Shown here one piece after another: positions 34,410 through 46,136 of a stretch of DNA of 64,000 nt; position 1 is the stretch's first letter; each line of letters begins with the position of its first letter. The notes beneath the pieces are model-generated. The model was not told the origin of the DNA and did no database searches. It saw only the letters and a program-made list of their open reading frames with translations. Source of the stretch: Heliocidaris erythrogramma. Lineage: Eukaryota; Echinodermata; Echinoidea; Camarodonta; Echinometridae. The stretch covers positions 12,838,875-12,902,874 of the forward strand of contig CM046863.1 in assembly GCA_025617745.1 (NCBI GenBank). Reading direction: 5' to 3'. Both the position numbers and the translations under genes were made by a program.

Positions 34410-35925
34410 TACATAGAAAGGGAGCACGACAAACCAGAAGTCGAAGGATAGGTAAGGACTAATACCGTTTTCTTTTCGTAATTTTAAAAAGGGAATCATT
34501 AGTTGAATTAGAAAAATCTGGCTACTCCCGTAAATCTGGGAGTAGGTACTTGGAAAAAAAAAGAATAGCCGCAAGTTCATGAAGGTAGATGACTGGTCTA
34601 AGAGAAGTGGAGTGATATCCTTATTTCACAGATGATGATCGGTCTGGCAATCATCGGATTGAAAAGATAGGATACATACACCAGGTCATGATATCATTGA
34701 ACAAGGAATGACATATAAAAGGATATTTTAAAGAAATGGTCTGCTCCACTTCTTTGTGTGTAACACAGCTCTTCCATTTGGTTTGGTGATTTTTAACTGA
34801 TGGTGGGAAGCTGTGTAGTGAAATCTTGTTATAGGGTTTTAACCAGTCTCGTACATTGTACACCGTAAAGTATAGTATTCATGTAATACCGTAACAGAGC
34901 TAATACAAACACCTATGCCATAATAGCGAATTGAACAGCATGTACGCAGCAATGGACGAAAGACGGTTATCTGTTTAAAAAAACACACGAAGTTTCAGGA
35001 CACCTGGTAATTTTGCTGGTCTTCAGTCTTTTTTCTGTATATATCATGAATAAGTCAAGCAGGTCTAAAGGGGCCGATCAAAATGGCACTCTGCAAAGCA
35101 GTGAATTGTAGGGCAAACGTTTTCCCCGTTTTCAAAAATTATTTCAATTTGTTAAACGTTAAATAGAGACAAATTCATTTGAAAGAAGTTTACTGTCACT
35201 GATACAAAGGATTATAGGTGTTTATTCTGACACCCATTTTCTATGCGCTTTAACATGTCTAGACAAAGTTAAAGAAAGACCTTATGGATAACGGTTGATA
35301 AGCTCTTCAGATTTTCCTGAATGCAGCCCTGGAAATAAGAGGAACAAGAGGACGAGACGAAGAACCAAATATTTAGGAAATGTGAACAAAATGCAAACAC
35401 AATATATTTTGTCAGTTTTAACAATCATCCCCTTTGGTATGATCCATATCTCTTATCTAACATAATGTATATATATTTTAGGATTACATGATACAGATGC
35501 AAAAAAAAAAAAGAAAAAGAAAAGAAAGAGAGATAGATAAATGTAAAGAAAAAAATAAGTGAATGGGGACCTAAAAATACATTGGAACATAGTGGTCAAA
35601 GGAATAACAAATACCACGGAGATGAAACAGTAAAATTTATCGAAAGTGTCAGCTGGCTTGTTTCATCGGATGGTTAATCATAATTGAAATATGGATGTAA
35701 GTTATTAAAAATGAAGTATTTACTCAGGTATGATTATGTTCCTTATATTTATAAACGGGGCCCTTTATTAAGTTGCCCGACTTCATTATGCCTTCCATTA
35801 TTACCTTCATAAAACACACCTATTATACCCCATCTAAATCAATTATCAATAGGGGAAAGATAGTAAGCGAGAGAGTAACTGGAAAACTAAAGAGATATAA
35901 TAAACGCACACTCACACACACATAT
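34410..35925. other. AT-rich stretch with an old piece of the 903-bp unit
   Basis: At 34578-34672 the order GTAGATGACTGGTCTAAGAG, AGTGG and TCGGTCTGGCAATCATCGG matches the edge of the 903-bp array. The rest has no supportable gene. Confidence 0.5.
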
Positions 35926-35930
35926 ACCCA

Positions 35931-36324
35931 GCACAAAAAGTAAGGGAACTCCACTTTGATCGATTATACTTGATGATGTTCGTACAAATTGTTTTAGGAT
36001 TTGAATTCATAAACATTCGCCAAGTAAACCTCAATTTCTAAAAACATCTGAATATGAATTCTAATCCTCAAACAATTTGTACGAACATCATGAAGTATAT
36101 CCAAAGCCAAAATATCGCTCATTTTGCAACATTTCTTTTTTGACCCTTATCCTCATTTACGCCACCTGCACACGCCCCATTCAGCAAATCATAGCAAGTA
36201 TGTTATGGTATGATAGGAAATTATCCAAAATTTAAAATGATACTCAATGCAACCTATATTGTTCTCATTTTAAAGAAATATAATCCAACAAAGTGGAGTT
36301 TCCTTACTTTTTGTGCTGGTGTAT
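35931..36324. mobile_element. Tc1/mariner-type MITE
   Basis: CCAGCACAAAAAGTAAGG at the left and CCTTACTTTTTGTGCTGG at the right are perfect ends, extended by AACTCCACTTTG. TA dinucleotides lie close outside. An inner inverted pair (GATGTTCGTACAAATTGTTT and its reverse near 36070) makes a nested hairpin. No transposase is present. Confidence 0.82.
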
Positions 36325-36368
36325 ATATATATATATACATATATACATGTATGTATATAAAAGAGCAT

Positions 36369-36892
36369 TGTTCCCAAAGGCGCTAAATCCAGTTTTGACT
36401 GAAATTTATAACTAAAGATAAACATGAATGAAAAACACTATATCGCATGAAAAAATATCCACTATGGTGATTACGAATTTGTTTATTAAAGTTCAGAAAA
36501 AAATGTGCATGTGATTCAGCTAACAATAGATTATCAATGTAAAATGTTGATAAAATTAAGTTACTTAACTCATTTTTAATATTTTTATGAATATTTTTTG
36601 ATTTAGCGCCTTTTGGAATGAAACTTCCCCAAAATTTTGGAATTAGGGGAAAAGTGAAAAAAAGGGTAAAATAAAAATATATATATATACTACCAACAAA
36701 AAAACATTATAAAAAGATGAAACATAATCTGCTAACAATATTAATGTTTTTCGCATTGAATTAGAATTTCTAAAGTTGTTTTAGACTCGCTCAAAAAAAC
36801 CATAGACTAGAGTTTCATTCCCAAAGCAAATTAAAAATCCTTGGTGTACTCGTAAACGCTAATAGTGGATTTAGCACCCTTTGGAATCAAAC
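36369..36892. mobile_element. MITE with GGCGCTAAATCC ends
   Basis: TTCCCAAAGGCGCTAAATCC at 36371 faces GGATTTAGCACCCTTTGGAA at 36867. Two more inverted partial copies lie inside, near 36602 and 36815, suggesting a self-insertion or a duplicated end. Confidence 0.65.
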
Positions 36893-36959
36893 TTTTCATG
36901 TAATATATATATATATATATATATGAAGGACAAAATCCATATATATAAATATATCGTTA

Positions 36960-37264
36960 CTGTTTTCACGAAATGACGGATGAGCGCGTAATTAAAAGTA
37001 AGTTAGTTTTGAATAAATCGCTTTTAAAGTTTTGAAGCATAATCTCAACCTCTTTAATGTATGAAGGGTGAATAAATTTGTATATCCTGGGATAGATCAT
37101 ATTTCAATGTTTAATTCTATGTTTAATTATTTGCATAATTGTTTATGTTGGGGGGGGGGGGGGGGTTGAGCAGTAAACATATCCGTCCCTTCGTGAAAAC
37201 CCAGATTCAAGTCGCGCACGTAAAACATACGGGACGGCTGTAAGCCGTCATTTCGTGAAAACAG
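36960..37264. mobile_element. MITE with CTGTTTTCACGAAATGACGG ends
   Basis: The 20-bp left end is matched exactly in reverse at 37245-37264. A partial inner copy (CCTTCGTGAAAAC) lies near 37190 after a poly-G run. Non-coding. Confidence 0.85.
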
Positions 37265-37398
37265 AAAATCGTTTTACTACGTATTTTTTTGTTGACGTTA
37301 TCGCCATTGTGAAATAATTAGACATTATTATGATATGACACTTTATGAGATTCAAAATGTTAGTGAATGATATATATATACATATATATACAGGTACA

Positions 37399-37458
<60 letters not shown>

Positions 37459-37485
37459 GAAAAGGTGGATATACCCTACTTATCA

Positions 37486-37531
37486 GCTACTGCCAGTTTC
37501 ATGCCGAAGCAATCATCAGCTGATGAGTTTC
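37486..37531 (-). ncRNA. Inverted hammerhead copy in the left pLTR
   Basis: The minus strand has the same core (CTGATGA, TTCG-capped stem II, GAAACTGGCAGTA) within the inverted terminal repeat. One C next to the core is absent compared with the copy at 48.3 kb, which shifts stem I pairing and probably weakens cleavage. Confidence 0.75.
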
Positions 37532-37659
37532 GTTCGTTGAAGAAAATATCATGAATAATCCGAAAGACGCAAAATAAACAGTTACTAAAGAAAATCTACG
37601 TTACGTTTATAATCGATTGCAGAGTTTAAGAAATAGTAGCTAACTTCAGTTGACAAGGA

Positions 37660-38651
37660 AAAATTTCAGCTAAGTATCACAGCCCAAGCCAACCTCAAGG
37701 TCGTCCACTTCCTGGATGCTACCCTATCACTCATAGATGGATCTTTCAGACCGTACAGGAAGCCTAATGATTCCCCCATGTACATCAACTACAGTTCCAA
37801 CCACCCACCATCGATCATCAAACAGCTGCCTTCTGCCATCAACAGACGAATCAATGACCTGTCCAATTCCAAACCAACATTTGAAACTGCTATCCAGATT
37901 ATGAAGACGCACTCAGAGTCAGCGGCCACACACCCACCTTCTCTTACACCGAAACACCCCAAGAGCCCAAACGAGGACGCCAAAGGAACATAATTTGGTT
38001 CAACCCCCATTCAGCAAAAACACCACCACTAACATCGGCCGAACTTTCCTCCAGTTGCTCAACAAGCACTTCCACAAGCGATCACCACTTCACAAGATAT
38101 TTAACAGAAACACTATCAAGCTAAGTTACTCCTGTATGCCGAACATGCGCTCCATCATCTCTCAGCACAACAAGAAGATCCTGACACCCCCATCTGAAAC
38201 ACCCAATAAAGAATGCAACTGCCGCCGTAAACCTGAATGCCCCCTCAACGGTAAATGCCTGAGTACATCAATCATTTACAAAGCAACCGTTTCTACAACT
38301 GATAAGCAGATGGAATACATTGGCCTCACCGAAGGCACGTTCAAATCCAGATACGCAAACCACAAGCACTCACTAGCTCACAGGTCCAATGCCAACGCAA
38401 CCCAACTGTCTAAGTACGTATGGCAACTCAAGGACACCAAGACGAACTTTGACATCGATTGGAGCGTTGTCCAACACGCCCGGCCCTACAGCAACTCAAC
38501 TAAAAAGTGTCACCTATGCCTTGCTGAGAAACTGTGCATTGCGTGTGCGGACCCAGAAACATCACTCAACAAGAGAACAGAGCTTGTGTCTACATGTAGA
38601 CACAGAAATAAGTTCAAGTTAAAGCTCTTTCTCAACCGCCCGAAAAGATAA
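37660..38651 (+). pseudogene. Penelope-like polyprotein C-terminus: RT tail plus GIY-YIG endonuclease region
   Basis: The upstream part carries HFLDATLSL, RPYRKPNDSPMY and SNHPPSIIKQLP, the segment that follows the RT palm in these elements. The frame at 37995-38651 carries FNRNTIKLSYSCMPNM, then a Cys cluster CNCRRKPECPLNGKC, then a GIY-YIG-like block (IIYKATV, YIGLTEGTFKSR, NHKHS) and ends with a Cys-rich LNKRTELVSTCRH. The Cys cluster before a GIY-YIG domain is known from endonuclease-bearing Penelope-like elements. It is a fossil, truncated at its 5' end and broken. The catalytic RT motifs are not in the window. Confidence 0.8.
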
Positions 38652-39229
38652 ATATAAGTCTAGTGTTTTTCCACACACGCATTGCACTGTTTCCCTCACT
38701 TAATAACTTAATAATTTTTCGTAGTTAATCGATTCATCGTTCCTTTGCTTTTGTCAACTGAAGTTTGCTACTATTTCTTTTTTTTTTTTTAATCAGTTTT
38801 TATTCTTTTCTCTCTTGAAACAAATTACAATCATGGTACAAATTACAATCATCGTATATAACACATACTACAAATATGATATTCTGAAACAATATAAATT
38901 TTCATCTAACAAAAAGCTTCAAAAGAAATTAATATTACTTGAATATTGAAGAAAAAAATCCATAAACAAAAACCGGATAAATTGATATCCTTAATCATAT
39001 ACTCTTAATTCTCCTAATGACAAGCGTTTCCACCTTTTTTCCTTACATGTTCAATTTCCATACATCATACAAATAAGATTTAATATTTCCAGAGAAAAAA
39101 AAACAAAACAAACTTAATTCTTAATGAGATAAACATATCCAGTTGTATAATGCAACAATTTTGTTTTGCAATGTCGTAATTTATACTCCCTTTGTACTGT
39201 TGACCTGAGAGAAAGTTTTCTTTAAAAAA

Positions 39230-39310
39230 AAAAAAAAAAACAACAACAACAAACAAACAACCCTACCCTACCCTACCCTACCCACCTCCCCCTCCCCCCC
39301 CCCCCCCTTA
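39230..39310 (-). other. G-rich, quadruplex-capable tract after ORF2 stop
   Basis: On the minus strand the stop is followed by a run of about 14 G, then GAGGGGGAGGTGGGTAGGG and further TAGGG repeats, then (GTTT)n and a T run. Four or more G3 tracts spaced by TA form a canonical quadruplex motif. The LINE copy at 5.5-6.85 kb also has a long G run at the same place. Confidence 0.75.
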
Positions 39311-40168
39311 ACCGGTGGACGACTGGCTCTGGGTTCCAATTGTTTGTCTAATATTCAGGTTTTCCCATTTAGAAAAATGGATAGTAAGAGTCCCCCTCAT
39401 TGCTGCCAATTTCCTTTCTTCTACTTTATCCCCTACAATACTATTCTTTATTTCATTAAATGAAGGTGGTTTTTTAAGTTCTCTATTTCTATAAATCAGA
39501 TATTTAACAAGAATTAGAATGTGATTCATTAATTGATGTTTTCCTTTATTTCTCTCCTCCTTCCCAAACAGAATTTCCTCCCAACTATAGTTATGTATTT
39601 CAAAATCTAAAAATCTTGTGCACATTTCCCACACTGATTGTACAAATTCACAAGTATAGAATAAATGTTTATATGTTTCTTCTTCTGTTTCGCAAAATGA
39701 GCATAAGTTAGTCGAGACAAGACCAAAACGGAAGAGGTGGTGGTTTGTATATAATATATTATGTATAAGTTTGAACTGAAATTCTCTTAATCGACTATTA
39801 AGTGTACACTCTCTTAGTCTTAAAAATATGTTTTCTATTTCCTTGCAGGAAAAACCATAGTTCCTTCCAATTCTCTCAAAAACCAAAGGTTTAAATCCAT
39901 CTTTCTTTATTAGTTGTACATAGATTTGTTTTGATTTTACATCAGTTATATTAGTTGTTTTCTTTCCCAAAGTGAAATCAGTTCCAGAATTATTTTTTTC
40001 TTCCATTCTAATATTATTTTTCCAACAAAAGGGTAAACAGGCATAAAGGTGCTTGATCTTTACAATGTCATTCACTTCTACACCTAAATCGACAAAGTGT
40101 CTATCACATTTTAGTTTACCATCGTTTCCCAGAATATGTTTTAATTTGTAAATTCCTTTGTCGTACAA
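39308..40168 (-). CDS. LINE ORF2, C-terminal region with zinc-finger-like motif
   Basis: A 286-codon frame continues the ORF2 after the Penelope-like insert: YDKGIYKLKHILGNDGKLKC, then LRLRECTLNSRLREFQFKLI, HNILYTNHHLFRFG, and LCSFCETEEETYKHLFYTC, the CxxC...HxxxxC pattern of the zf-RVT region after LINE reverse transcriptases. It ends KWENLNIRQTIGTQSQSSTG, matching the other copy at 6.6-6.85 kb. The initial Met is an accident of the interruption. Confidence 0.88.
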   Translation of the reverse strand: MYDKGIYKLKHILGNDGKLKCDRHFVDLGVEVNDIVKIKHLYACLPFCWKNNIRMEEKNNSGTDFTLGKKTTNITDVKSKQIYVQLIKKDGFKPLVFERIGRNYGFSCKEIENIFLRLRECTLNSRLREFQFKLIHNILYTNHHLFRFGLVSTNLCSFCETEEETYKHLFYTCEFVQSVWEMCTRFLDFEIHNYSWEEILFGKEERNKGKHQLMNHILILVKYLIYRNRELKKPPSFNEIKNSIVGDKVEERKLAAMRGTLTIHFSKWENLNIRQTIGTQSQSSTG

Positions 40169-40269
40169 CCTCTTATCGTATATACAACTTCCTTTATATC
40201 GAATAAGCTTATTATTTCAGAAAAAAGGTTTGCGGTACAACCATGTGAGTTGGAATAACTCCACGTTCC

Positions 40270-40536
40270 ATCGGAGAGACTGGGAGGGACATCAAATCTC
40301 GCATCAAGGAACACCGTGCCCATGGGAGACTTGGTCACTACGACCGATCTGCCATTATCAATCATTCTGTCACTCGTGATCACCAGATTAACTGGGAAGA
40401 CACCAAACTTGTAGCCCCCGCTTCCAACTGGTATACCAGGAGGGTCCGTGAAGCCATCGAGATTCACAAACATGACACAGTTACACAGGACAAGGGTTTA
40501 CAGATCAGCGACATTTGGTTTTCACTCTTCCAATAA
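40270..40536 (+). CDS. GIY-YIG endonuclease C-terminus of Penelope-like element 2
   Basis: The open segment reads IGETGRDIKSRIKEHRAHGR, then SAIINHSVTRDHQINWEDTK, ASNWYTRRVREAIEIHKHDT and ISDIWFSLFQ, ending at a stop. This is the second half of the GIY-YIG nuclease (IGET, KSRIKEH with its Arg, NH, and REAIEI with its Glu) as found at the C-terminus of endonuclease-bearing Penelope-like elements. The RT and the first half are missing by truncation. Confidence 0.85.
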   Translation: MGETGRDIKSRIKEHRAHGRLGHYDRSAIINHSVTRDHQINWEDTKLVAPASNWYTRRVREAIEIHKHDTVTQDKGLQISDIWFSLFQ

Positions 40537-41263
40537 TAACTAGTGTTATAATTTTTATGTATTTTAACCACAATTGCTTCCCTCAACAGGATTTCATTTT
40601 TCTCTCCTCAACTTGTTCATTACCTTTGTTTTGTTGTTTCATTCATAACATTCATTATATTCATCATTAGGATACTCATTCTGATGTCATTATTTCACCC
40701 TTTTTTCCCACATGTATGTTTTTAAATTTAATATCTTTCCTCAACAGGATGACTTGTTTCTCTCCACAGATTATCTCCAACAGGATTTCATGTTTCTCTC
40801 CTCAATTTGTTCATTATCATTGTTTTTTTTTTTTCTCTCCACAGCCTTTCACAACATTTATTATTAGTATACTTAGTATACTTATTAGTATTCTGTTGTC
40901 AATATTTCACCTTTTCCATATGTATGTTTTAACCTTAATTCCTTTCCTCAACAGGATGCCATGTTTCTCTCCACAGATTACCTACGGTCCCAATCCCCCC
41001 TTTTGTTTCCAGCTTATCCAGACGGTTAATTGATTTCTTAGTCCTATTGTTCACTTGTTTTCATTGTTTCTTTTCAACGCAGGATTCGTTTGATGTCACT
41101 TATCCTTTCAATGCAGGTACCTTGATGTTATTTATCCTTTCAATGTAGGTACTTTGATATTACTGTTACTATTTCTTTCTATGTTATTTGTTTGCATCCA
41201 TTTTTATTAAGTGAATTGCTGCTTCATATATAAATTCTGCTGATTTATTCGCTCTTCTCATTC

Positions 41264-41320
41264 TCCTGACGACGGCCAGAGCATTCTGACCGGAACGTGG
41301 AGTTATTCCAACTCACATGG
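41264..41320 (+). ncRNA. Degenerate hammerhead-like motif of Penelope-like element 2
   Basis: CTGACGA (41266-41272) is followed by a stem II CGGCCAGA/TCTGACCG and GGAAC where GAAA is expected, then GTGGAGTTATTCC. The order is that of a hammerhead, but the second core block is altered and stem I is not evident. Probably inactive. Confidence 0.45.
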
Positions 41321-41368
41321 TTGTACCGCAAACCTTTTTTCTGAATTACAACTTCACCATGCAAACCT

Positions 41369-42847
41369 TCAAATCCTAAGCTTATTATTGAAAATTACCA
41401 CATCACCAATGTCTATACTCCTTATATGTCTTGTATTCACCCAATCTTCTAATAAATCCATATAAAATTGTGGAGCTGTCACTTTTAATAAACCTGGTAT
41501 ATAGTCACATGAAAATATTAAATCTCCACCCAGGTGTTTAGTGACAAAGTTAAAATATTGTTTCCATTTCATGTCTTCATCTTTATTTAGAAGTTTTTGA
41601 ATCCACATAATTCGCTGCGATTTCACTTGTGCAGAAAAGTTTAACATCTTCAATCCCCCTTGCTTATAGTCTAAAAACATTGTATTTCTATTGATTTTAT
41701 CTGTCTTTCCTTTCCATATGAAATCAAAAGTTAGTTCATCCAGTGAATCAAAAACCCGTTTTGGAACAGGAGTAAGTGACGCCCGATAAAGAACTTTAGA
41801 ATAAATATGCACCTTCAATAGTTGAATCTTTCCCATGAGTGTTAAATCCCTTTGCTTCCAAAAATTTAAAAGTGTTTTTATTTTACTTAAGATTTCTTTG
41901 TAATTTAAATCTCTTTCCTGTGTTCATCAAGGGAAAAGAAAACCCCTAAAAAAACCTTAAGAAAGTCAACTATTTCGCCAAAAGAAAAATCATAATCTAA
42001 ACGTTGGCATAAACCTAACCTTAATATTTTAGTTTTGTCGTTGTTTATTTTCAGTCCAGAAAGTTTTTCGAAGTCTGCAAATAGTACTTTTAACCTATCA
42101 ATTGATTTTTCATTGCGAGCAAAAATTGTCATATCATCGGCATAAAGTACTAGTTTAGTTTCCTTATCTCCAAAATTAATTCCATCCACCAATTTATCTG
42201 TTCGTAATTTGTGTGCCATTACTTCAATACATAAGATAAAAAGGTACGGAGAAAGAGGATCTCCCTGCCTTACTCCCCTTTCTACTTTGAAATAACCAGT
42301 GGACCTTCCTTCATTTAATACACAACTTAAAGTGTTCGTGTATAAAACTTTAACCCACTTTTGAAAAGATGGACCAAAACCAAATGATGACAGAACTTTT
42401 TGAAGAAATTGATGTGAAACCGAGTCAAAAGCTTTTTCGAAGTCTATAGCCAACAAAAAACCGGATAAATTATAACGGGATGTATGAAAAATAATATCAT
42501 CAATAATGCGAATGGCCTCACCAATATTCCTCCCCTTCATATAACCCACCTGATCTCCCATAAATGATTTCATTTAATACTTTCTTGATTCGCTTAGCCA
42601 AGATTTTTGTTAAGATTTTATAATCGACATTAAGAAGGGAAATGGGTCTATAATTTTTCAATAAAAAGGGATCTTTCCCATCTTTAGCGATTAACGTAAT
42701 TACTGCTTGTTTTTGTGAAGATGCTAATTCTCCTGATCTATAAGCTTCATTCAAGGCATCTTTAACTAAATCTCCAATATCCGGCCAAAAGGTACAATAA
42801 AATTCTGAAGAAAGACCATCATTTCCAGGTGATTTATTCTGTTTCAA
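41369..42847 (-). pseudogene. LINE ORF2, reverse transcriptase and thumb, frame-broken
   Basis: Three overlapping or adjacent frames carry the RT in order. 42847-42518 has NKSPGNDGLSSEFY and KNYRPISLLNVDYKI. 42573-41905 has DQVGYMKGRNIGEA, LLAIDFEKAFDSVSHQFL (catalytic Asp), GVRQGDPLSPYLFILCIEVM and LVLYADDMTIFA (catalytic YADD). 41836-41369 has the thumb region ending DIGDVVIFNNKLRI. Breaks lie near 42850-42890, 42518-42573 and 41836-41905, and the last part is cut by the Penelope-like insertion. All RT catalytic residues are visible, but the element cannot make the full protein. Confidence 0.9.
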
Positions 42848-42889
42848 TTCTTTTAAGATTTCTAGGCATTCTTTATTAGTTATAATCCT

Positions 42890-44281
42890 TCACAGTATTC
42901 TCGAGATTTTTCTGTCAATTTCGGTAAACCTTGAAAAAAAACTATCGTAACAGTTATCCGAGCACTCGTACTCTACTTTACCGTACAACCTACTGTAAAA
43001 CTTCCGGATTTCTTCTGTTATCCTTTTTTCATCGCAACAGATAGCACCATCTGAGGTTTTAATTTTCTTAATAGTACTTTTTCTTTTGTTATTTTGCATC
43101 AACTGATTAAAATAACGCGAATCCCTTTCTCCACTTTCGTACCACGAGGCTCGTGATCGAATCCTAATTCCTTCATTTACATAACCATAAACTTCCTTTA
43201 ATTTCTCTTTGGTGTTTTCCAATTTTTCTAAAATATTTACATTAGTGCTTTCTGTCAATTGTTGTTCTAAAAACTGTATTTCTTTTTCTAAATCTGTTCT
43301 TATTGTTCTTCTTTGATCAGCCAATTTTTTCGAAAATTTTTGTGTAAAGCTCCGAATTTTCATTTTCAAAAAATCCCATAACAACCTCTTGTCTTTTATT
43401 TCAATTTGTAGTTCATTTTTTAATTGACAAATTTTCTTCTTTAACTCTCTAACATAATCTTCATTTTCACACAGACTATTGTTGAATTTCCAATATGACC
43501 CCTTTCTTCCATTCGATTTATTAATTGTTTTATCAAATAAGCGTAAAAATATTGAATGATGATCAGGGGCAACAGATGGAATTATATCACACTTCATAAC
43601 CATTTCCTCTAGACATTCCGATATTATCCAGTAATCTAGTCTACTTTGCATAAAGGGATTCTTGTGCATATAAGTGAATTGCTTTTTTAAAGGATGCCTA
43701 CATCTCCAAATGTCCGAAAGCTGCAAATCTTCCATGAATTTTCCAAATTCTCGATTAAATCTTTTCGAAATCCTGTTTAAAGACTTCCCGTTATAATCAA
43801 ATTCAATGTCCCTAATCATATTGAAATCGCCACCTATTATAACCGGGTATTTATCTTTATTTAACTTAGCCAAATTATTGCGTAGTTTTCGAAGAAATTG
43901 CAATTGATCATTCTCAAAATTCCTTGTTGGAAAATACACATTGCCTAAAATCAACCTAACACCTTGAAACTTAAAAACAAAAACTATAAAAATATATCTA
44001 CCCTCACTGTCTTTTAAGACTTGCAATATCTCAATATCTACCCTCGGCGCAATTAAAACGAGAACTCCTTTGCTGTGATTAGAACCATGACTAAAATAAC
44101 TGGAACCCTCCCACACTGAAGCCCACTTGTCCTCGCAATCCCTAGTACTAAAGGTTTCTTGTAGGAAAACGATGTCCGCCCCTTTATCTTTACACCACAA
44201 AAAGATACGTTCCCTTTTATCCCTGTCCCTGATCCCTTTCACGTTAAGGGAGAACAATTTACAATTAATCAGAACATCCAT
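42890..44281 (-). CDS. LINE ORF2, apurinic-type endonuclease and start of RT region
   Basis: A 463-codon frame begins MDVLINCKLFSLNVKGIRDR (motif N), then FLQETFS (catalytic Glu), VIIGGDFNMI (the GDFN box), SRLDYWIIS and SVAPDHHSIFLRL (the terminal Asp-His). These are the APE-type endonuclease motifs of L1/Tx1-like LINEs, which nick target DNA for primed reverse transcription. The following 200 residues are charged and coiled-coil-like with SRASWYESGERDSRYFNQLM, the linker common before LINE RT domains. The endonuclease looks intact. The frame stops before the RT. Confidence 0.92.
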   Translation of the reverse strand: MDVLINCKLFSLNVKGIRDRDKRERIFLWCKDKGADIVFLQETFSTRDCEDKWASVWEGSSYFSHGSNHSKGVLVLIAPRVDIEILQVLKDSEGRYIFIVFVFKFQGVRLILGNVYFPTRNFENDQLQFLRKLRNNLAKLNKDKYPVIIGGDFNMIRDIEFDYNGKSLNRISKRFNREFGKFMEDLQLSDIWRCRHPLKKQFTYMHKNPFMQSRLDYWIISECLEEMVMKCDIIPSVAPDHHSIFLRLFDKTINKSNGRKGSYWKFNNSLCENEDYVRELKKKICQLKNELQIEIKDKRLLWDFLKMKIRSFTQKFSKKLADQRRTIRTDLEKEIQFLEQQLTESTNVNILEKLENTKEKLKEVYGYVNEGIRIRSRASWYESGERDSRYFNQLMQNNKRKSTIKKIKTSDGAICCDEKRITEEIRKFYSRLYGKVEYECSDNCYDSFFSRFTEIDRKISRIL

Positions 44282-44299
44282 AACCTATCACATAGAAAA

Positions 44300-46100
44300 A
44301 ATTTAACCCAGTCCCAGAGCCAATCCCCCACCTTAAAGGACCCACACCTCCACCCCAGCATCCCCAACACCCAACAAAACTCATAATTACCCAAAACATC
44401 ACGTATGACCTGTATCTCTCCCACCCTTTCCCGCTATTCCTCTTATAGAACAAATGACTTACTGCAGGTCGATTACACCCCTATAAAACCATGGTCTATC
44501 TTCCCACCTTTCTTTGTCAATCTTATCATCAACAAATCTACTTCAAGAAACTGCTTCTCTTTTATCTTTGTAATATGAAATACTCTCAAATTTTTCTGTT
44601 CTTTTTTTTCCTGTTCCAAACTAAGGATCTTTCATCATAATATTTTTTTTCAACTAAGAAAGAAAGAAAGAAGAAAAAAAAAAAAAAAAAAATATTGCCA
44701 AACTTAAAAACCAAAATGTCTTCCACCAGTAAATATTCCTTAAATTGCAGCATCTAAATATCTGTCTAAATTCAAAACTGTTCTATCCTGCCTTCATTGT
44801 ACATACGGTCTGCAATTCAAAATATGCACTATCATACCCTTCTATCTGCCTTCCCCAGTACACAATAAACAAATGACCTACTACATATCGACTACATCAA
44901 TAATCTTTGCATGAATAAGGGATAAAACAACCAGAAATAAAATGCCCTATTTCCTACCCGCCATCTTCATCCCTACAGTATATCTTCTCACCAACCAGAA
45001 CCATGGTACATGTTTCATATATTCCACTTTTTTTGTCAATATTTTATCAGAAACACCTGGATTAAAAAAAAAAAAACTCTGAAAACTACTAGTACTCTAC
45101 TCTAGACCAACTTGCATCAAGAAATTGCTTCTCGTTCATATTTGCAATGAGGTACATGTATAAAGAACATACTCTCTGCCTTTCTTTTCCTATACTTTTC
45201 CTTGTTTTCTTTCAACATAAAAATCGTTACACAACTTTAACAAGGAAACAAAAGAAAAATGTTCCTCGTCAATAAAGATTTCTTAAAGAGTAGTTTCTAA
45301 ATATTTTCTTTTGTTTTTCTTCAAATCAGGGGCAAGAACAGAAATCAAAGACAAGGAGAGACATCATACTATCCCCATCTCAATTCAAGCTGTTTAATCC
45401 TGTTCACATGTGCAGCCTACAATTCAAACTATGCACTGTCTCACCCCCCCCCCCCCATTCTACATTCCACATTTCACAAAACAAATGCCTTCATACATAT
45501 CAACTACATCAAATGTCTTTCTCATGTAACAATAATCAAAGAAAGGTCACCACGCCCAGCATCTTCACCCCTTCATTATATCTTCTTACCTACAATAACC
45601 ATAGTACCGACCATCCCCATTTCAATTCAAGGCCCATATACATTCTTTTTCTGTTCTACCCATTTTGTGTGGAATACATTCCACAGTTAACAAAAAAACA
45701 AAAAGAAAAAAACCACATAAAAAAACTTCCTACATCAACTAGTTCAATGGTCTTTTTCATATACTCTCCTAATCTTCTGGTTGCAATTCTGCCTACATAT
45801 AAATACAGCCTATAATTCAATACATTCCAGTTAATAAAACAGATGACTCCCTGCATAACAACTACCACAGTTCAATGGTCTTTTGTACTCTCCCTACTCT
45901 TCCCGTTGCAATTCAAAACTGACCCTTCTTGCCTCCATATACAGCTTGTAATTCAAATACATTCCACAGTTAACAAAACAAATACCTTCCTGCATACATG
46001 TATATATACAATGCATCAAATAGATCAATGATCTTTTTCCTTTACATGTTGTAAGAATAAATCAGAAGGGATAAAACATGCATGACCCCCCCCCCCCCCC

Positions 46101-46136
<36 letters not shown>

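Larger units (their letters stand above)
40217..41376 (+). mobile_element. Penelope-like element 2, inserted into LINE ORF2
   Basis: TAAGCTTATTATT occurs at 40204-40216 and again at 41377-41389, a 13-bp target duplication inside LINE ORF2. The first 53 bp (40217-40269) are an exact inverted copy of the 3' end (41292-41345), as known for Penelope-like insertions. The rest is a heavily 5'-truncated 3' portion with a UTR containing repeated TTTCTCTCC, CAACAGGAT motifs. It is a fossil of about 1.16 kb. Its ends differ from those of element 1, so it belongs to a different family. Confidence 0.88.
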
